64,000 bases of DNA from Ciona intestinalis (lineage: Eukaryota > Chordata > Ascidiacea > Phlebobranchia > Cionidae), in contig NC_020167.2 of NCBI RefSeq assembly GCF_000224145.3, positions 2,371,611 through 2,435,610 on the forward strand, written 5' to 3'. A model generated the notes under the pieces. It saw only the letters and a program-made list of their open reading frames with translations. It made no database searches and had not been told where the DNA came from. Positions within the stretch are counted from its first letter, which is position 1. Every line of letters starts with the position of its first letter. Shown one piece after another: positions 26,601-40,009 of this stretch. The position numbers were made by a program, and so were the translations under genes.

Positions 26601-29600
26601 AAGTATCGGGTACGAGTGAGTCAGACTGAGCAAGCGTTCTTTGCATCCGGATTCTGCATCCTTGCTCTTTATGGATACTTTGTACGAGAGTGGAGGATGC
26701 TGCAGATCATCATTTCCATCCCGGTTATTGGAACATCCGCCTACTACTGGTGAGCGACGGTTTTTAACACTGCTAATATTATAAGTGTACCAATATAACT
26801 GTCTTACACCGTAAGAAAATCGATCTTTGTACACTTTAAACTGATACATGCTAAAATAATTGACTAGCCATGCAAATTACTTTCTTACATAAAGCATATT
26901 TGACGAATTCAGGTTGGTTTGCGAATCCCCGAGATGGCTGTTATCTTGTGAGAGGTTCGCCGAGGCCAACGTCATTGTGACAAAATTCATAACAAGTTTG
27001 GGGTTGCGAGACACGCCGAGTGAGGCAAAACTACTGAATGAACTAGTTACAAGGTGACCTAACTTACTGTGTTTCCTTTTGCAACTAAATGGTCGGTTTG
27101 CCTACAGCTTTTATATATACCATCTAATAAACGAAACTGGTTCGTGTGGCTTCATTATACTCTTTTATCCTTTGTAAAACTGAGACATATTCTTTTTGTG
27201 TACTATGTAAGTCCATATATACTAATGTTGTACTACAGAAAGTTTCTTTGTACTGATAATAATGTTACTAACAGCCCTGAAAATAAAGATCGCATTGCTC
27301 CGAGAAACGTTCATGATTTGCACCATGGTCCTATGGATCTTATCAGAACTCCTAACATGCGGAAGAAGTCATTGATGTTGTTCTACTGCTGGTAAGTATG
27401 CGTAGGATATGCAACACGAATGCACATAATACACCACTGTCCATCATTACTAAATCCAAACCTTATACGAACTGTATATAGGTACCTCTTAAACGTAGCT
27501 TTTTTTAGAAAAATGTTTTAAAATTCTGACTACCCAAAGAATGCATATATGCTACGTTATACGGTACACAATGTTTGACAATAAATAATCCTATCTTTAT
27601 GTAACTATCACAGGCTCGTGTGCTCGTGCGTTTATTACGGACTTACACTGAACTCAGCTGATCTTGGAGGGGATCCTTTTATCAATCTTTTCCTGTCGGG
27701 ATTGGTTGAAATACCGGCTGTGTTCATCTGTATTCCACTACTTGATAGATGGGGAAGAAGACCTTCTCTCGCCCTATTTCTAGTGCTATCTGGAATATCT
27801 TGCGTCACAATGCTATTTGTGCCGAAAAGTTAGTTATCTATATACAAAATGTTGAACATTACATTGCGATGACTTAACTACACTTGCTACCAAACACTAC
27901 TTTTTAGAACTTCTGTGGTTAAACATTACACTTTCCATGGTCGGCAAATTCAGCATCGCGGCGGCCTTTGGTACAGTGTACATATACGCAGCAGAGTTAT
28001 ATCCAACGCCTATTCGGTAAGCGGTTATGGTTGTCGTATCATTTTTTACAATATTTTTAAATGCAGGAATGTCGGAATTGGTGTTTGCAGCAGTTTTGCG
28101 AGGATCGGTGGAATTATGTCACCATTCATTGCAATGCTAGATGTGATCGCTAAACCTCTACCATACGTTGTATTTGGACTTATGTCCATTTTTGGGGGTA
28201 AGTATAACACACCATACTTCAACAACCTAAATGTCCGACAGATATGCGTACAAAACATGAACTTATTAGTTCTACATGTACTTCATATTTGTTCATTGTC
28301 AAATCGAAAGTATTTGACTGTCACGCATAACTGTCGTTATACACGCAGGTGTTCTTGCGTTGTTCTTGCCAGAAGTTCTCGGTATTAGATTGCCCGAAAC
28401 TCTTAAAGAAGGCGAGGAGTTCGGAATGAAACAGGGAGGCCCTCTTACATTTATCTTAAAGCGGTTAAAATGCTGCGGGGAAAGTGAAGACGACGAGCAG
28501 AGAACAACAGACGCAAAGTATGCGCTAGTGCCGATGAACGGCGCTACATCACAAGATGTGGACGTACCAGTTTAAGGAGGACAACAGACCAGAGACGCTG
28601 AAGTTAAACGCCCGAGTGTGAAACGGACTTAAAATCAAACAAGTCAAGATTCTACAGTTACATTGCAACTCTTCATACACTTTCAATAGTGTCACAATTA
28701 CTGGTGTACAAAGCACATATTTATGTATCTGACTGTGTTTCATGTTGTTTCGTGTTTCTGATGTCAGTTGCTTTCAATATAATTAAAGGCTGTTTAAAAT
28801 AACGGGTATACAACTGGTTCTTTGCATACAAAGTATCAAAATTAATGCATGCTGTATCAAAATCAATGCGGTAATCTTAAAAATTTAAATAAATTACCGC
28901 CCTGCTACTAGTATTAGTGCCGACTGTAGAGTAGACTGTTTAAGAAACAATCATTCTATTTTAATCGTCGTGTCAGGTATTACGACATTAGTAAAATACC
29001 TGTTAAAATATTGTCCTAAAGTTTTGGTAAAATCCTATAAAACTCTTCCAATTTTATGCTAAACGTATAAACCGGTTTGTAATGTACAAAATAGAAATAA
29101 CAAACTCACGGTTAGGAAACTTTGAAATATTTTCAGCCACGCGGATAAGCATCCTTGCTGCCACCAAGTGGTTGCCTCGCTTCATGTGGTTCTTAATGAG
29201 GACATAAGAGTGGAGGATCATGAGGTTGTTTTCCATGTCCGAAGGGATGCGGATGTTGTTCTTCTTCAGCTCTCGCATCATGCTGGAAGAAGATGATTTG
29301 ATATATATGAGTTAGGTTGTTGTGGGAGGACCTGGGATTTGGTCAGATTTGGCCCATTACTCCAACAGCCATAGTGCTTATGTATGTACGAATGGAACAT
29401 GCTAGAGAAGTGATATTTTCTTAATGGCTTAGCGATGATGGGTTAATATTTGAATAGTCGGAATGTTATACCAAGAACAAACTATTGGAAAAGTCACATA
29501 AGCTTGCGGTAAACAATTATGGAAAGGAAATTACAGGAACAAGGCTTGTGTGAAAAATAAAAATGTTACTTTTAAAATATATTTAAAAACAAGTTGAAAT

Positions 29601-32600
29601 ATAAAAAGTATGTGAACTTACCTGAACAATAGATCATGAGCAATTCTGTAGTTTCCGTTCTTCTGTTCTTCTTTAGAAATTATGATCGCTGTTTGAGCAG
29701 CTTCACTGTATTGTTCCATTGCCATGTACAACTTAAACAGGTAATTTGCATCCTGTGTGTGGAAAGAAAAAATAATAAAACAATTTGCTAAAACACTGTT
29801 TGTATTTTTATATTTATACGATTTCAATCAACTTATAGTGTAGTTTCTTGGTAAATTTTGCAATACAACAAAACATCCATTCATTTTTATTTGACGTGGC
29901 ATGCCGTGGGACCTTTATGGTGATATCGCATGAATCTCACTAGTTATCAAAACACATAACTAACCCTTGGCATTCCATCTGTTTCACCCATTAGAAAATC
30001 GATGAGTCGTCGTGTAAGGTTGTCATCTTTAGCGAGGGCGACTGTGCGGATTGCTTGGTCCAACGATTTTTCACTCTCGTCCGAGGAACACTTGAGGTAA
30101 TGCTTCAACGCCTGTATTGTGACATCATAAATATTTATCTGTCCTTTTACTCATCTTCAAATAATGCTTAAACAAGATTACTAAGTTCAAATGCTCAACA
30201 AAATACTTCACCACATAAAAAAGTAGGAGAAACGGTTGCAATATATTTAAGAGTCAAATAAATATTTTACCCTTGCGTATTCTTCACATAGAGAGAAAAA
30301 TTTGCCAGCCATCAGATGATTTTTCTCATTTTCAAAATGAACAGCGATGCTCTTGAAGTCTTCCTTAGTAGCATCCTCCCCAATTATCTCAGCATATATC
30401 TGAAGATGGTTAAATTTCTTTGGGTTTTTGACAATTACTTCCGTGTTAGATAAGGTAAGTCAAACAGAACTTTACAAAATTAATACAATCTCAGTAATTT
30501 TATTCAGTATTTTTTTTCCTAATTTCCCAAGCACAAATACCTCCATCTGTCCATGTTGTTGAGCCATCTGGAAAGCTTCATCATTGCATTTGGACAACAC
30601 AAGGAATTGAATCGCTGATCCATAATCTGCCAGCTTGACAAAAAACCTGTAGGAATTATATTATTTAATACATTTCAAAAAATAGTTTTTTGCTTTATTT
30701 TTTCCCCCAAAAGAGTTTAAAGCGCATTATTTCACCCAATATATGATACCATATACATAAATATATATTTACAAAATATCAAAAACCACAAAGCTTCTAC
30801 CTGGCCACCATCTTTGCTCCCTCCACCGAACCACTTTCTTTCACAACCTTTACTGCTTTCTCTGGGTCCCTCAAGTGGTCCAAATAAACTCGTACTTGGT
30901 TGTCATGATCCTTGGCATTGCGATAAGCGTCGGCTGCTTCTTTGAATTTACCATCTGCTTCTTTAGCTTTCGCATATTGAAGATGTATTTTTAACGACGT
31001 TATCTGAAATATAATATATTTTGGCAAAAAAGATAGGTATCAGAGATAATATAAACAACAAACAAAAAAATTTCTTTTATAAGCAGTTACTAAAGCTAAA
31101 AGTTAAGACATTTTAATTTTTGCTTTAAAAAAATATACTGCAATCTGCAGGTGTAGGCCATCTAAATCCGAATTAACGATTACTTTGTGTTAATGTTAAC
31201 CATATAAACTGATACAAATCAATAACAATAGAAAATTCGACAAAGTTACCTTTGGTAGCAATTCTCCAACCTTGGACCAATTCTTGCTCTTAATGTAAAC
31301 CGCTGCAGCTTTATCATAATATTCACCCTTCTCAAACAGAACAGCAGATTCAGCATATTGTCTCATACCTTCAAGTATCACACCACATTCCTAGAACAAA
31401 CAAAAGAAAAAAATGTATTAGCATTGTATTGCTAGGTAATTGGCCAACTCTGGCCTGAATCCTGCGGAATGCCTCTTCATAATACTTTACCAAATATTTT
31501 TGCATAACAAAAAACTTTACCATATATATTTATATAACAAAAAAACTTTACCATATATATTTATATAACAAAACAACTTCACCATATATACTTATATAAC
31601 AAAATAAAAACAACCTACCTTTTTGAGTTGTCTACTTGGATGTTGCATAGCAAGTTGAACACCTCTTCTAATATCTCCAAGTCGTATAGCAGTGCGTGCC
31701 ATCCCTGCAGCACACCCCTCATCGTGTTCACGATATTGTTGGTTTCTCGTTACCCCCTTCTCATAATGACTCAATGCAGCTGTGTAGTTGCCTCTGCAGG
31801 TAAAAATAATGTTATAGTGTATGAAGGAATAGAATGAATGAAGAATATGTTGGTTTTTAGGCATTGTCACTTGATGAATGATTAAAATTATGAATAAAAC
31901 AGAATTACAAAAACATAGTTTTTGATGTGCCTTTCTCTATAAAATGCGCACATGCGTTTGACTGGTATAACTCTTCCATGCAAAAATAAATAAGTGCCAT
32001 TCAATCTATAGTCTCAAATTTAAAAGAACAAATAAATGCTTATTTATGCTTTAAACTACTCTGAAAAAAAGAGAAAAAATCCTTCACACAGTTCTTCTTT
32101 TCTCTTCATTATTATTTACAAAGACAACAATAAACTAATAATGTTGAAGTTGAGAAAATACTCACGTAAATTCCAGTTGCTGCCCATATTCCTTTGCAAT
32201 GAATGGGATTTGCTTTGAATCCAGTCTGTTAGCCAGCTGGAGAGCAGTATCCCAGTGCATGAGGTCTCGACGCATTTCTAGCGCCGCTATTGGTTGACTT
32301 GATGATAAAAGAAGATCTTGAGCGAGATCAAACTTCCCGAGAAAAGATGCGAGTGATCCTGCGAGGAGGAAACTGTCCTCCACATCTCTGAGATCACAGA
32401 GAAATAAGGTTTAAGATTGATGGAGTAATCGGGGGGTCCTAAAGTTTTTGCCTACACCCTCTTAATAGACTAGTATTTTCTAAAACCATTTCCAGGTAAC
32501 AGTATAATACATATTATATTCAATGATTTATGTAAAATTGGTAATTTGCTTAACACAGCCTATGTGTTTAAAATTTAAAAAGTATGACTATTTTATGAAA

Positions 32601-35600
32601 TAGATTTTTACACAAAAATTGAATAATAAAAAAACAAATAGAACTAATGCGATAGTGTGGAATGAAAGTATTCTTCAATTCAACAATGGTCTTACTCATA
32701 AAATAATTAAAATAATATGCATGAAACAGTCAGGACCAACTTGAATAAGAAGCTTTGTAGTAAATCTTACCTCAATTTTTCAAGTGCCATCACCATACCA
32801 GCATCAGCAAGATGACGATAAACTCTCACAGCAAGATCAACCTCCAGAGATTGAACAGCAGAATGACCGAGGTTGGTCCATTGTTGTTTATCATTCAAAC
32901 CTTCACAAACCACCCAAGCTTCTCTCCATTTGCGCAAATTCATTGCTTGCTCAAGACTCTCAATGTCAGGCTGCAAAATAAAAGTTTTATTTAAAAAGTT
33001 TATAAAAAAAGTTAAAAAAATAAATAAAAAAAATATTACTTTTAATTAGTAAAATGAAGAAAATTAACAGTATGGCTTGCAGCACAATGCTGTTAGCCTG
33101 TTACATTGAAGTTACATAAAATTAAACTGATTTTGTTTTGACAAAATAAGGCAAACAAGAACTGCAAATTTAAAAGTTTAAACTGAAAGAAACAGAAACA
33201 TTAATAATATGTGATAGATTCAGTATTAGTGCATTAAGCTTCATTTAAATTGAAATGATGTGAAAATAAACTTGAAAATAAATTGTATAACACTTAAATT
33301 TATAAATAAATTATTTTGTTGTTGCTAAAATTAAACATAGAAAAGCAAGAGCACATATGCATGCATTATCATCAATCTCTATGGTAGCAAAATTTGACCT
33401 GTGCATCTTGCGATTCAGTGACACGTAAGAAAGAGTGTGTGTCAAGCAAAAGTGATGTTGTTTTTCCACTTGCAAGTTGTAACGTGAGTGTTCCGTTGTA
33501 CAGAAGCAATGGCCGTTGTGTGAATGGAAGGTGGGTCGTGCCTACCACTGATACATGGGGACCTGTACATGGAGGAAGAAGGTTTTAACAATTTTGGACT
33601 AAAGTAACTGTAATAGTGTCTCTAGTGTCTCTTACTCTCTTTTAAAGTAACTGTAAAGATTTTTATATGTATGTTGACTGGATAACGTTACAGAGGTATA
33701 TTTTGAAAGACCGATATGATATAGTAGAGTGGGGGAAGATGGGACACCTTTAGCACATAATATCCAAATATCCTGATCGCTTTTTAAACAATTAATAACG
33801 GTCTTTCGGAGTCATGAGCATACGGTTTAATAATTCTTTAAATGTTCTTTGTTTACTACCAAATGTGACGGGAAAGTAGAATGAAAAGGTGTCCCGTCTT
33901 CCCCCACCCTACTATATTTTAAATGAGTAAAATGTTTGAAAATGATCAAACAAATAGAAAATCACTAACAAAAATAGTTTTTATATACTAAACTAACAAA
34001 ATAATATTTGTCAAATGGTTTTAATCCAATCAGAAAGATGTGGCACCTAGGATACATCATGCTACTTACCATTGACAGATTCCCTGTGAAAGATGTAAGT
34101 ATAAATGGTAGAATCATCAAACACAACAAACACTCCTTTATCAAATGGGTTGTTCTCCCACAAGATTCCATGACATTGGGCAGGTAAGGATGGAATCTCC
34201 AATGTTGAATCATTAACAGGGTTGTATATGAACCTGTGTGTGTGTATGTGATGTCAGGATAGGATTGAACTTTCTAAGTAATGAGCCAACTTAGAAAAAA
34301 GTCCAAAATCCCTTGGCATAACACCTTACCCTTATACATACAGAAATTTAAACTTCTGTTTGACATAAGTTAAATTTAATTTACAATTTTTCGATTTTGT
34401 GTTTCAATTAATTAGATACAGTTAAATAATAAATCTTGTTAATCAAAAGCCAAGATATAACATTAAGCCAAGAAAAACAAGAAAAAAAACAAATAAATGA
34501 TGATGATACCCATCTCCTTTATCATCAATGACTGCCACATGACTTCCACTACTGTCAGGATAAATATTACGGATCTGCGTTAAGTGGCGAAATGTATTCA
34601 CATTCGACCAGTCCTCAATAAAGAAGAAGTTCAGAGTACCAACCTACAGAAAATGTATGATAACTCAATACGTTGAGACCACTTACAGACGGAAGATTGT
34701 TTTCAATTTACATTTATGCAATGTTAATTACACAATTATAAACAAAAGGCAGAATAGGTATCAGCTTATTGTAGTTAATGACTACTGGCTTTAGTTTGCA
34801 TTTATATCGGATTAGCGAAAAACGAAAAAATAATGCAAAAACAAAAAATATTTAACAGTAAGGACACCATAGGAAAGCATAATTATTCAATAAAAATTGC
34901 GGCTTAAGTTAACCCGCAACTTTTAAACCTTCCAAACAAATCAGGTTTTTAGTAAATTTTGAGAAAGGTATATAATTAATTAATTATATACTTACATCTG
35001 TCCCATAAATAAGGAATTCATTGGTAAGCGTGGAACATGTGATATTTCCCATGTCTTCTCGCTCTGGAAATAACTTTGATTCTCTCTCCTCAACGGCAGC
35101 ATGCATTCCTTGATCTATCTGTGGTGGAGGGTAGCAAAATTATTTAACAATTTCAATTAGACGAGGCAAACATTTAGTGGGTTGTACACTGAGAAATATT
35201 TATTGCATCTGTAGTTTATGAGACATATGTAGTGACTTGGAAAAAAGTGACATGAGTCATACTGATTGCATGAACAATCATAAACAGTCTGGGCATTGGG
35301 AATCTCATCCATATAGAATTGGAAAAACTACATTCTCCGAAATTGAATGGTTTTAGTTGGATGTAAGAAAACAAATTGAGGCATGTGTTATGGTTTGGAT
35401 AAGTTATAAAACACTGTGCTATAAACTATTCAATTGTTTAGTTATATTATAACTAATTTTTATTGGAACTTTCACAAACTATTGGGTAACCAAAGAAGGG
35501 CAACAGAAAGACAATCATTATCCAAATCCACTATCTGAGGTAAATTAAAGTTCAAATCAAAACAAAAACAAATCACTACAGTTATAATGCCATATAAACT

Positions 35601-38600
35601 TACAACATGAAGTTGAACTTTCCCTTTGACAAGAACTGCAGCATAATCCATGTTAAGGCTCATGCTTTCTATCGTGCCAAGGTACTCCCTGTCACGTGTT
35701 TTCTCCATATCTGTTCATACCAAAAACTTAATGTCAAAAACTTTTGGATTAAGCAATACAACTAAGACATTTTATCATTAATATTTATAGAACCAGATGA
35801 CACTCCAATCTTTGACCTTTACCAAAAGGCAGTTTAATTTATAGAGTACAAACAGTTAAACACACTTGATTTTTTGACAGATAACAAAAAGACACAACTT
35901 CAAAGCTTATAACTCAATATTTTAATGCTTGTACCTTTATCCGAAAGATAATAAAACCAAGCACGGTTGTTCATCCCAACAGCAAGGTGGTATGGGCCAC
36001 ATGCCACAAATGTTGGCTCCACGTCAATTGTCACAGCAACAGGTCTTTCGTCTTCAACTTTGTTTTCAACTGTGACCTCAAGTAGTGAAGTCAAATAAGC
36101 AATCCTGTGGAATTAAATCAATAATTAAAGAATTTTAACTGTACCAACAGGATCGTTTGTCTAGCTAGGGCAGTACTTAATATACTTTATGGAAGCATTC
36201 CAAAATGTAAAAAAAAACTGAAAGGTAATACTAATATTCTGCACTTTTCTTTGAAAAAAATATACAATGTCAACAAGGAAGTATCTTTTAAAACGGTAAA
36301 ACATAAAAATTTGGCATAAATAAGATACACCTAGGTGGAAAAAGATAATTTACACCAATAAAATGTTATTTCGAAAAATAGTTTTTTACTCACTTTGTTC
36401 CACACGAATCACCCAACATTGGAAGTTTGGTAAGATAACAATGAAGGGTTCCTCTTGCTGTTGATACAGCAAGTAGTTGGCCATCTGTTGTCCAGTCAAT
36501 TTCTCTCAAACCTGTGACAATGTAATTTGGAAATTTCAACTTAATAATATGTGTTATCCTAGCAGGGCACAAGGTGAATGAAATGGAGCAACCCTGATAT
36601 ACGATTGCTCTTACACTGTTATACCAAAACAATTTTTGTAAATACTGTACATGAAAATTATTGAACAGCTTGGCTATAAAAATCATTATAACTTAAAAAT
36701 ACTACATATATTTGCCTTTTCTTAAAGTTAAAAGGAGAAACTGTCACATTTTCACCTTTTGGTTCATCATCTACATTAATAATGGCGTTGATCTCTGATA
36801 GTTCACGAAGATCATGAATTCGGATGTTTGTGTCGCCACAAGAGGCGGCATAGTTTAACACAGGGGATATTGCAATGGAAGATAGGTAGTCATGGTGATT
36901 CCTTACTTGAAACAGCTCCTATAATAATCACATATGACAATCAAGAATATTAAACTATTGTTGACTTTTTCTGTCAAATTTACCTGCGTATGAACGTTTA
37001 AATAATCAGGAAATAATATTGCTAGAAGAGCTCTACTAGTCAAACATGGAGGAAAATCTAAGGTTGCAGCAATACAAATTGCTAATCCAGTAAGTAAAAC
37101 AATATACTGAAGTCCTCATGTTAATATGGTTTAATTTAAAAAATGAAAACAACCATACTTTAACTAATGCTTTTACAAAATGTAACTGCATTTGTAAAAT
37201 AAACTTGTTTACACCCATATTATGCTCTTTTAACAAAAATTAAATATAACTTAGGAAATCAAAAACTTATACAATAAGTAAAACAGTGAATCTTTTCCTT
37301 ACTTGACCAATTTCTTTTGCGTGAGTTGAAATCACAACGAAAAATCCATTTGAGAAACCGATCATAATGTATCCGTCCCCATACCAGTGGTAAGCCTCAA
37401 TTTTACCATAACGAGGTTGAAACGCAAGCTCAATTATGTTGTCCGGGTCGTACATTTTAAAGAAATATAAAGTTTTCTTGCCAACAACTAAACTCACCTA
37501 AAGAAATTGTTAATTATACACTAGAAGTACTAATAAAAAACTGCACAAACTTTTAAGTCATCTTAAAATTCAATTAAATTAAAAATTTTTTAGCCTACTG
37601 TGTTTTCCCCTGGCTCATTTTTGACACTGCGTTTCATTTCTGAGAACCTTAGCAAACTAGGTTGATCCCGTACAGAGAAGCTGTGTAAGGTTTTTCCATT
37701 TACATCACTTATCTGTAGAAAAACGATTTCTAAATATGTAATATGTATATTATATATATATTTGTTTATGCATTTTAAACGCCAAAATTAGGATTGTATA
37801 TATGTAATTACACAATTCAAAACCAATTGAATATTTAAAACATAATTTAAAGTTAATCAACTCAGCAAAATATTATACTACAAACAAAACATTAACTGTT
37901 TTACTTTAAAACGTTCAAACTGTTTTAAATTATCTATATTATTAAAACATACTGCATAGACGAATCTGACCTATAAACTAAGTAGCAAAATAAATGATCA
38001 TACTGTTATTCCATTGTCAGTTCCGCCCAATGCCAACAAATTTTGAGCACTCCAGTGGCCACAAACAATTTTTCGTGTGTGTTTACCGATAATTGGAACT
38101 TTTCTTCCTACTTTATGGTCGTACAAAATCAAGTTTCCCTTTGCAGTACCTATTTCAATAAAGTCCCATAATTAAAAAGTCAGTAAAATACATCAGTAAA
38201 CTGTTGGTATCGTTACTGTTATTGATACTACAACTTCAAGTCAGATTCAGTCTATAAAAAGTTTCGTGTTAATATTAAACCTATACCTTGTTTTCAACTG
38301 TTTATAGTACTCATGTATTTTCTACATAAAAGTAACTGGACAAAGTACAACGAGACCTTAGAATTTTGTTACCTATTGCTAGATGAAGGTCTGTTCTTGA
38401 CCAACACAGTAGAGTGTGTGCATCTTTTGCCCCACTATCTATCTTCACTACCCTCTTTTGGTTTGCATCCCACATAAATATAGTGCTGCTTTTTTCGCAG
38501 ATAAAGCAAAGGACATCTCCATCTTTATCCCACTCCATACCAGTGCAGCTTCTGTTGGTCATGCAGAAATATAACGTTTAATATCACCACCTTTTTAATA

Positions 38601-39510
38601 TGATGGAGCAATTTCACAGCTTGAATATTATAGTGTGACAACATTTATATTATGTTTTCATATTTTACCCTGGAAGTTGGATTTCCTCTTCCAGCTGGCC
38701 ATGTCGGTCCCATACACGAACAACATTGTCATGCCCCGTAGTTGCTAGGTAGTTTCCAAGAGTTTTCTGCCATCTGAACATCAGTGGGGTGTCTGAACCG
38801 TGCACCCTTTCTTTCAAGCTGAACATTCGCTGCAAATAATAACTAGGGTTATCTGAAGGACCAGATAGTCAGGAAAATGTCATTACAGGCAACATGCTGT
38901 AGATAGTTAAACACTAGACTTGATATTTGAAAATACGTTACTGATTTTTAAATCTTTTAATGTATAGGTTTAAAATTACCTGCATGGTTCAGTTTGAAGT
39001 TAAATGTTGTTGCAGAAAATATTTGAATCAATCCTCTGTCGATAACAAAAACAGTAAAGTTAGCATATTTTAAGGAAGTTTACATGTTAATTATTAAAAG
39101 CGCTTACCAATACGATGCACATACAACTGATAAACAATGAAGTAATACTTTTTCAATACTCGTAAATGCTAAAATTTCACAAACAATATCGCTAAATCAA
39201 TTTTTCGATTTCGGTATTTTTCGTTGGTATGCAAGCCAAACTTACTCTTGCGTAACGACAAACTAATAAAAATATCGTATACAGATTACAGAACTAAAGA
39301 AATGTAATATTGTAGCAATATAGGTTTGTTAATAAAAACAAATATGTTTTTTAAAATTACCTTAAAACTGTTTATAGTTTACAAATAGGACAAAATATGA
39401 ACAATTCTCGGTTTCAAAAATAATATGAGGTATAGAAAAAGCTTATAAACTGTAGTTCATATATTAACTTTATTTTATATAACCAATAAAAATATTGGAC
39501 TTACGCTCAT
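20682..39510 (-). CDS. WDR19: WDR19 / IFT144, intraflagellar transport A subunit
   Basis: Twenty-seven exons: 39510-39505, 38829-38669, 38551-38373, 38149-38004, 37712-37599, 37497-37303, 36918-36756, 36511-36394, 36104-35935, 35710-35604, 35118-34996, 34643-34510, 34233-34070, 33562-33399, 32970-32771, 32387-32166, 31793-31619, 31390-31250, 31003-30801, 30646-30541, 30399-30271, 30111-29965, 29752-29622, 29282-29110, 21800-21650, 21254-21125, 20858-20682. They total 4029 nt, 1342 codons plus stop, equal to the human length as I recall it. WDR19 is a core IFT-A subunit for retrograde ciliary transport and GPCR import. The N-terminal half is WD40 propellers ([37 protein letters not shown]), followed by TPR-like helices ([52 protein letters not shown]) and paired-cysteine zinc-binding segments at the end (CPHC, CPSC, CPKC, CPMC). 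Oddities: coding exon 1 is only ATG AGC, and the 7.3-kb intron 24 hosts another gene. Confidence 0.96.
20881..21014. mobile_element. MITE-related element in last WDR19 intron
   Basis: This is a divergent short copy (about 134 bp). The left end TAGTATTGTAGGGTGGGATG and the right end ATCCCACCGTACTA are inverted, and the interior is mostly unlike the main family. It sits in the intron between WDR19 exons 26 and 27. Confidence 0.6.
21801..24534. other. WDR19 intron 24, 3' part; upstream region of nested transporter
   Basis: This non-coding stretch lies between WDR19 exon 25 (minus strand) and the start of the nested transporter (plus strand). It includes a MITE near 22.9 kb and a G-rich run near 22.61 kb, and should contain the transporter promoter. 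No further exon was recognised. Confidence 0.55.
22879..23070. mobile_element. MITE, family A, in WDR19 intron 24
   Basis: The left end TAGGATGAGGGGGGATGGGA and the right end CAATCTTATCCCACAGTACT are decayed inverted repeats. The interior has the family landmarks CTCGTCTCGTTTAGTAGTAA and GATCAGGATATTTGTATATT. Length is about 190 bp. Confidence 0.75.
24535..28575 (+). CDS. SLC22-family organic ion transporter, nested in WDR19 intron
   Basis: Eleven exons: 24535-24714, 25233-25300, 25844-26095, 26289-26443, 26581-26749, 26913-27053, 27239-27391, 27614-27828, 27908-28016, 28067-28197, 28349-28575. They sum to 1800 nt and give 599 residues. This is a 12-helix major-facilitator carrier at the plasma membrane. 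Family marks in order: an acidic N-terminus before helix 1; a large extracellular loop rich in N-x-S/T sites and cysteines ([23 protein letters not shown]); [10 protein letters not shown] before helix 2; SDRYGRK (MFS motif A) near residue 166; ESPRWLL after helix 6; [35 protein letters not shown]; and LPETL in the tail. These match organic cation/carnitine-type SLC22 members, but I cannot choose the subfamily or substrate. The whole gene lies inside intron 24 of WDR19 on the opposite strand. An AATTAAA-like polyadenylation signal lies about 200 bp past the stop. Confidence 0.93.
31474..31608. repeat. Minisatellite in WDR19 intron 17
   Basis: About four head-to-tail units of ~34 bp run through the interval, each built on CTTTACCATATATATTTATA followed by TAACAAAA. 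The first and last units are diverged. The array is intronic and AT-rich. Confidence 0.8.
33722..33915. mobile_element. MITE, family A, in WDR19 intron 13
   Basis: This is a well-preserved ~194-bp copy. The left end TAGTAGAGTGGGGGAAGATG and the right end GTCTTCCCCCACCCTACTAT form the terminal inverted repeat. The interior includes GCACATAATATCCAAATATC and GTTTACTACCAAATG. It is in the opposite internal orientation to the 20.1-kb copy. Confidence 0.85.
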
Positions 39511-40009
39511 ATTAAAACAAATTGTACAATTTTCAAAAAGCTCCCCTTGTTCAGCCAATAGCGCTACACGTGGCCAAAATCTTTATTGTAGAATGGAGAT
39601 GTGTGGAAATTCTCTTCCCCGACAGTTTTGTTCAAGGTGGTTATAATTTTTGTTTGAGGATTTATCCTAATTAATCGTAGTGGTTAAGCAATATATTAAA
39701 GCTTAAAAGTGTTAAACAGTATGTGAATTAACTGAAGTGAGCATAGTTTTTACTTGGGTTTGTTAAATTAGCGTAAAAACTACTAACTTAGTTACGTAAG
39801 GAAATCTGGATGCATTTGAGGCTGCTTCATTTATTAAATAGGTGGTAGTTCAAGACCATCCGCAAATTAACTGGATACCTTTAGAGCTACATCATATTTG
39901 TATGTAGTACTTAAAGATCATTCAAACAAAATACAAATATCTTATTAAATATTACTAAGGTAAAAACGTTTATTAAAACTTTATATTATAGCATTTAATT
40001 TATTGCCAG
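39511..40009. promoter_or_regulatory. Divergent promoter region WDR19 / RPL31
   Basis: WDR19 starts at 39510 (minus) and RPL31 at 40010 (plus), so about 500 bp separates the two start codons. A pyrimidine run TTCTCTTCCCC near 39.61 kb is a candidate 5'-TOP start for the ribosomal-protein message. AAG|GTGG near 39.65 kb and TTGCCAG directly before the RPL31 ATG could bound a 5' UTR intron; the latter could instead be a trans-splice acceptor. All of this is inference from motifs. Confidence 0.45.

Noticed and set aside
24535-28575. Transporter exons as part of WDR19
   Set aside because: They lie on the opposite strand, form a self-contained 599-residue carrier, and WDR19 exons 24 and 25 join in phase without them.
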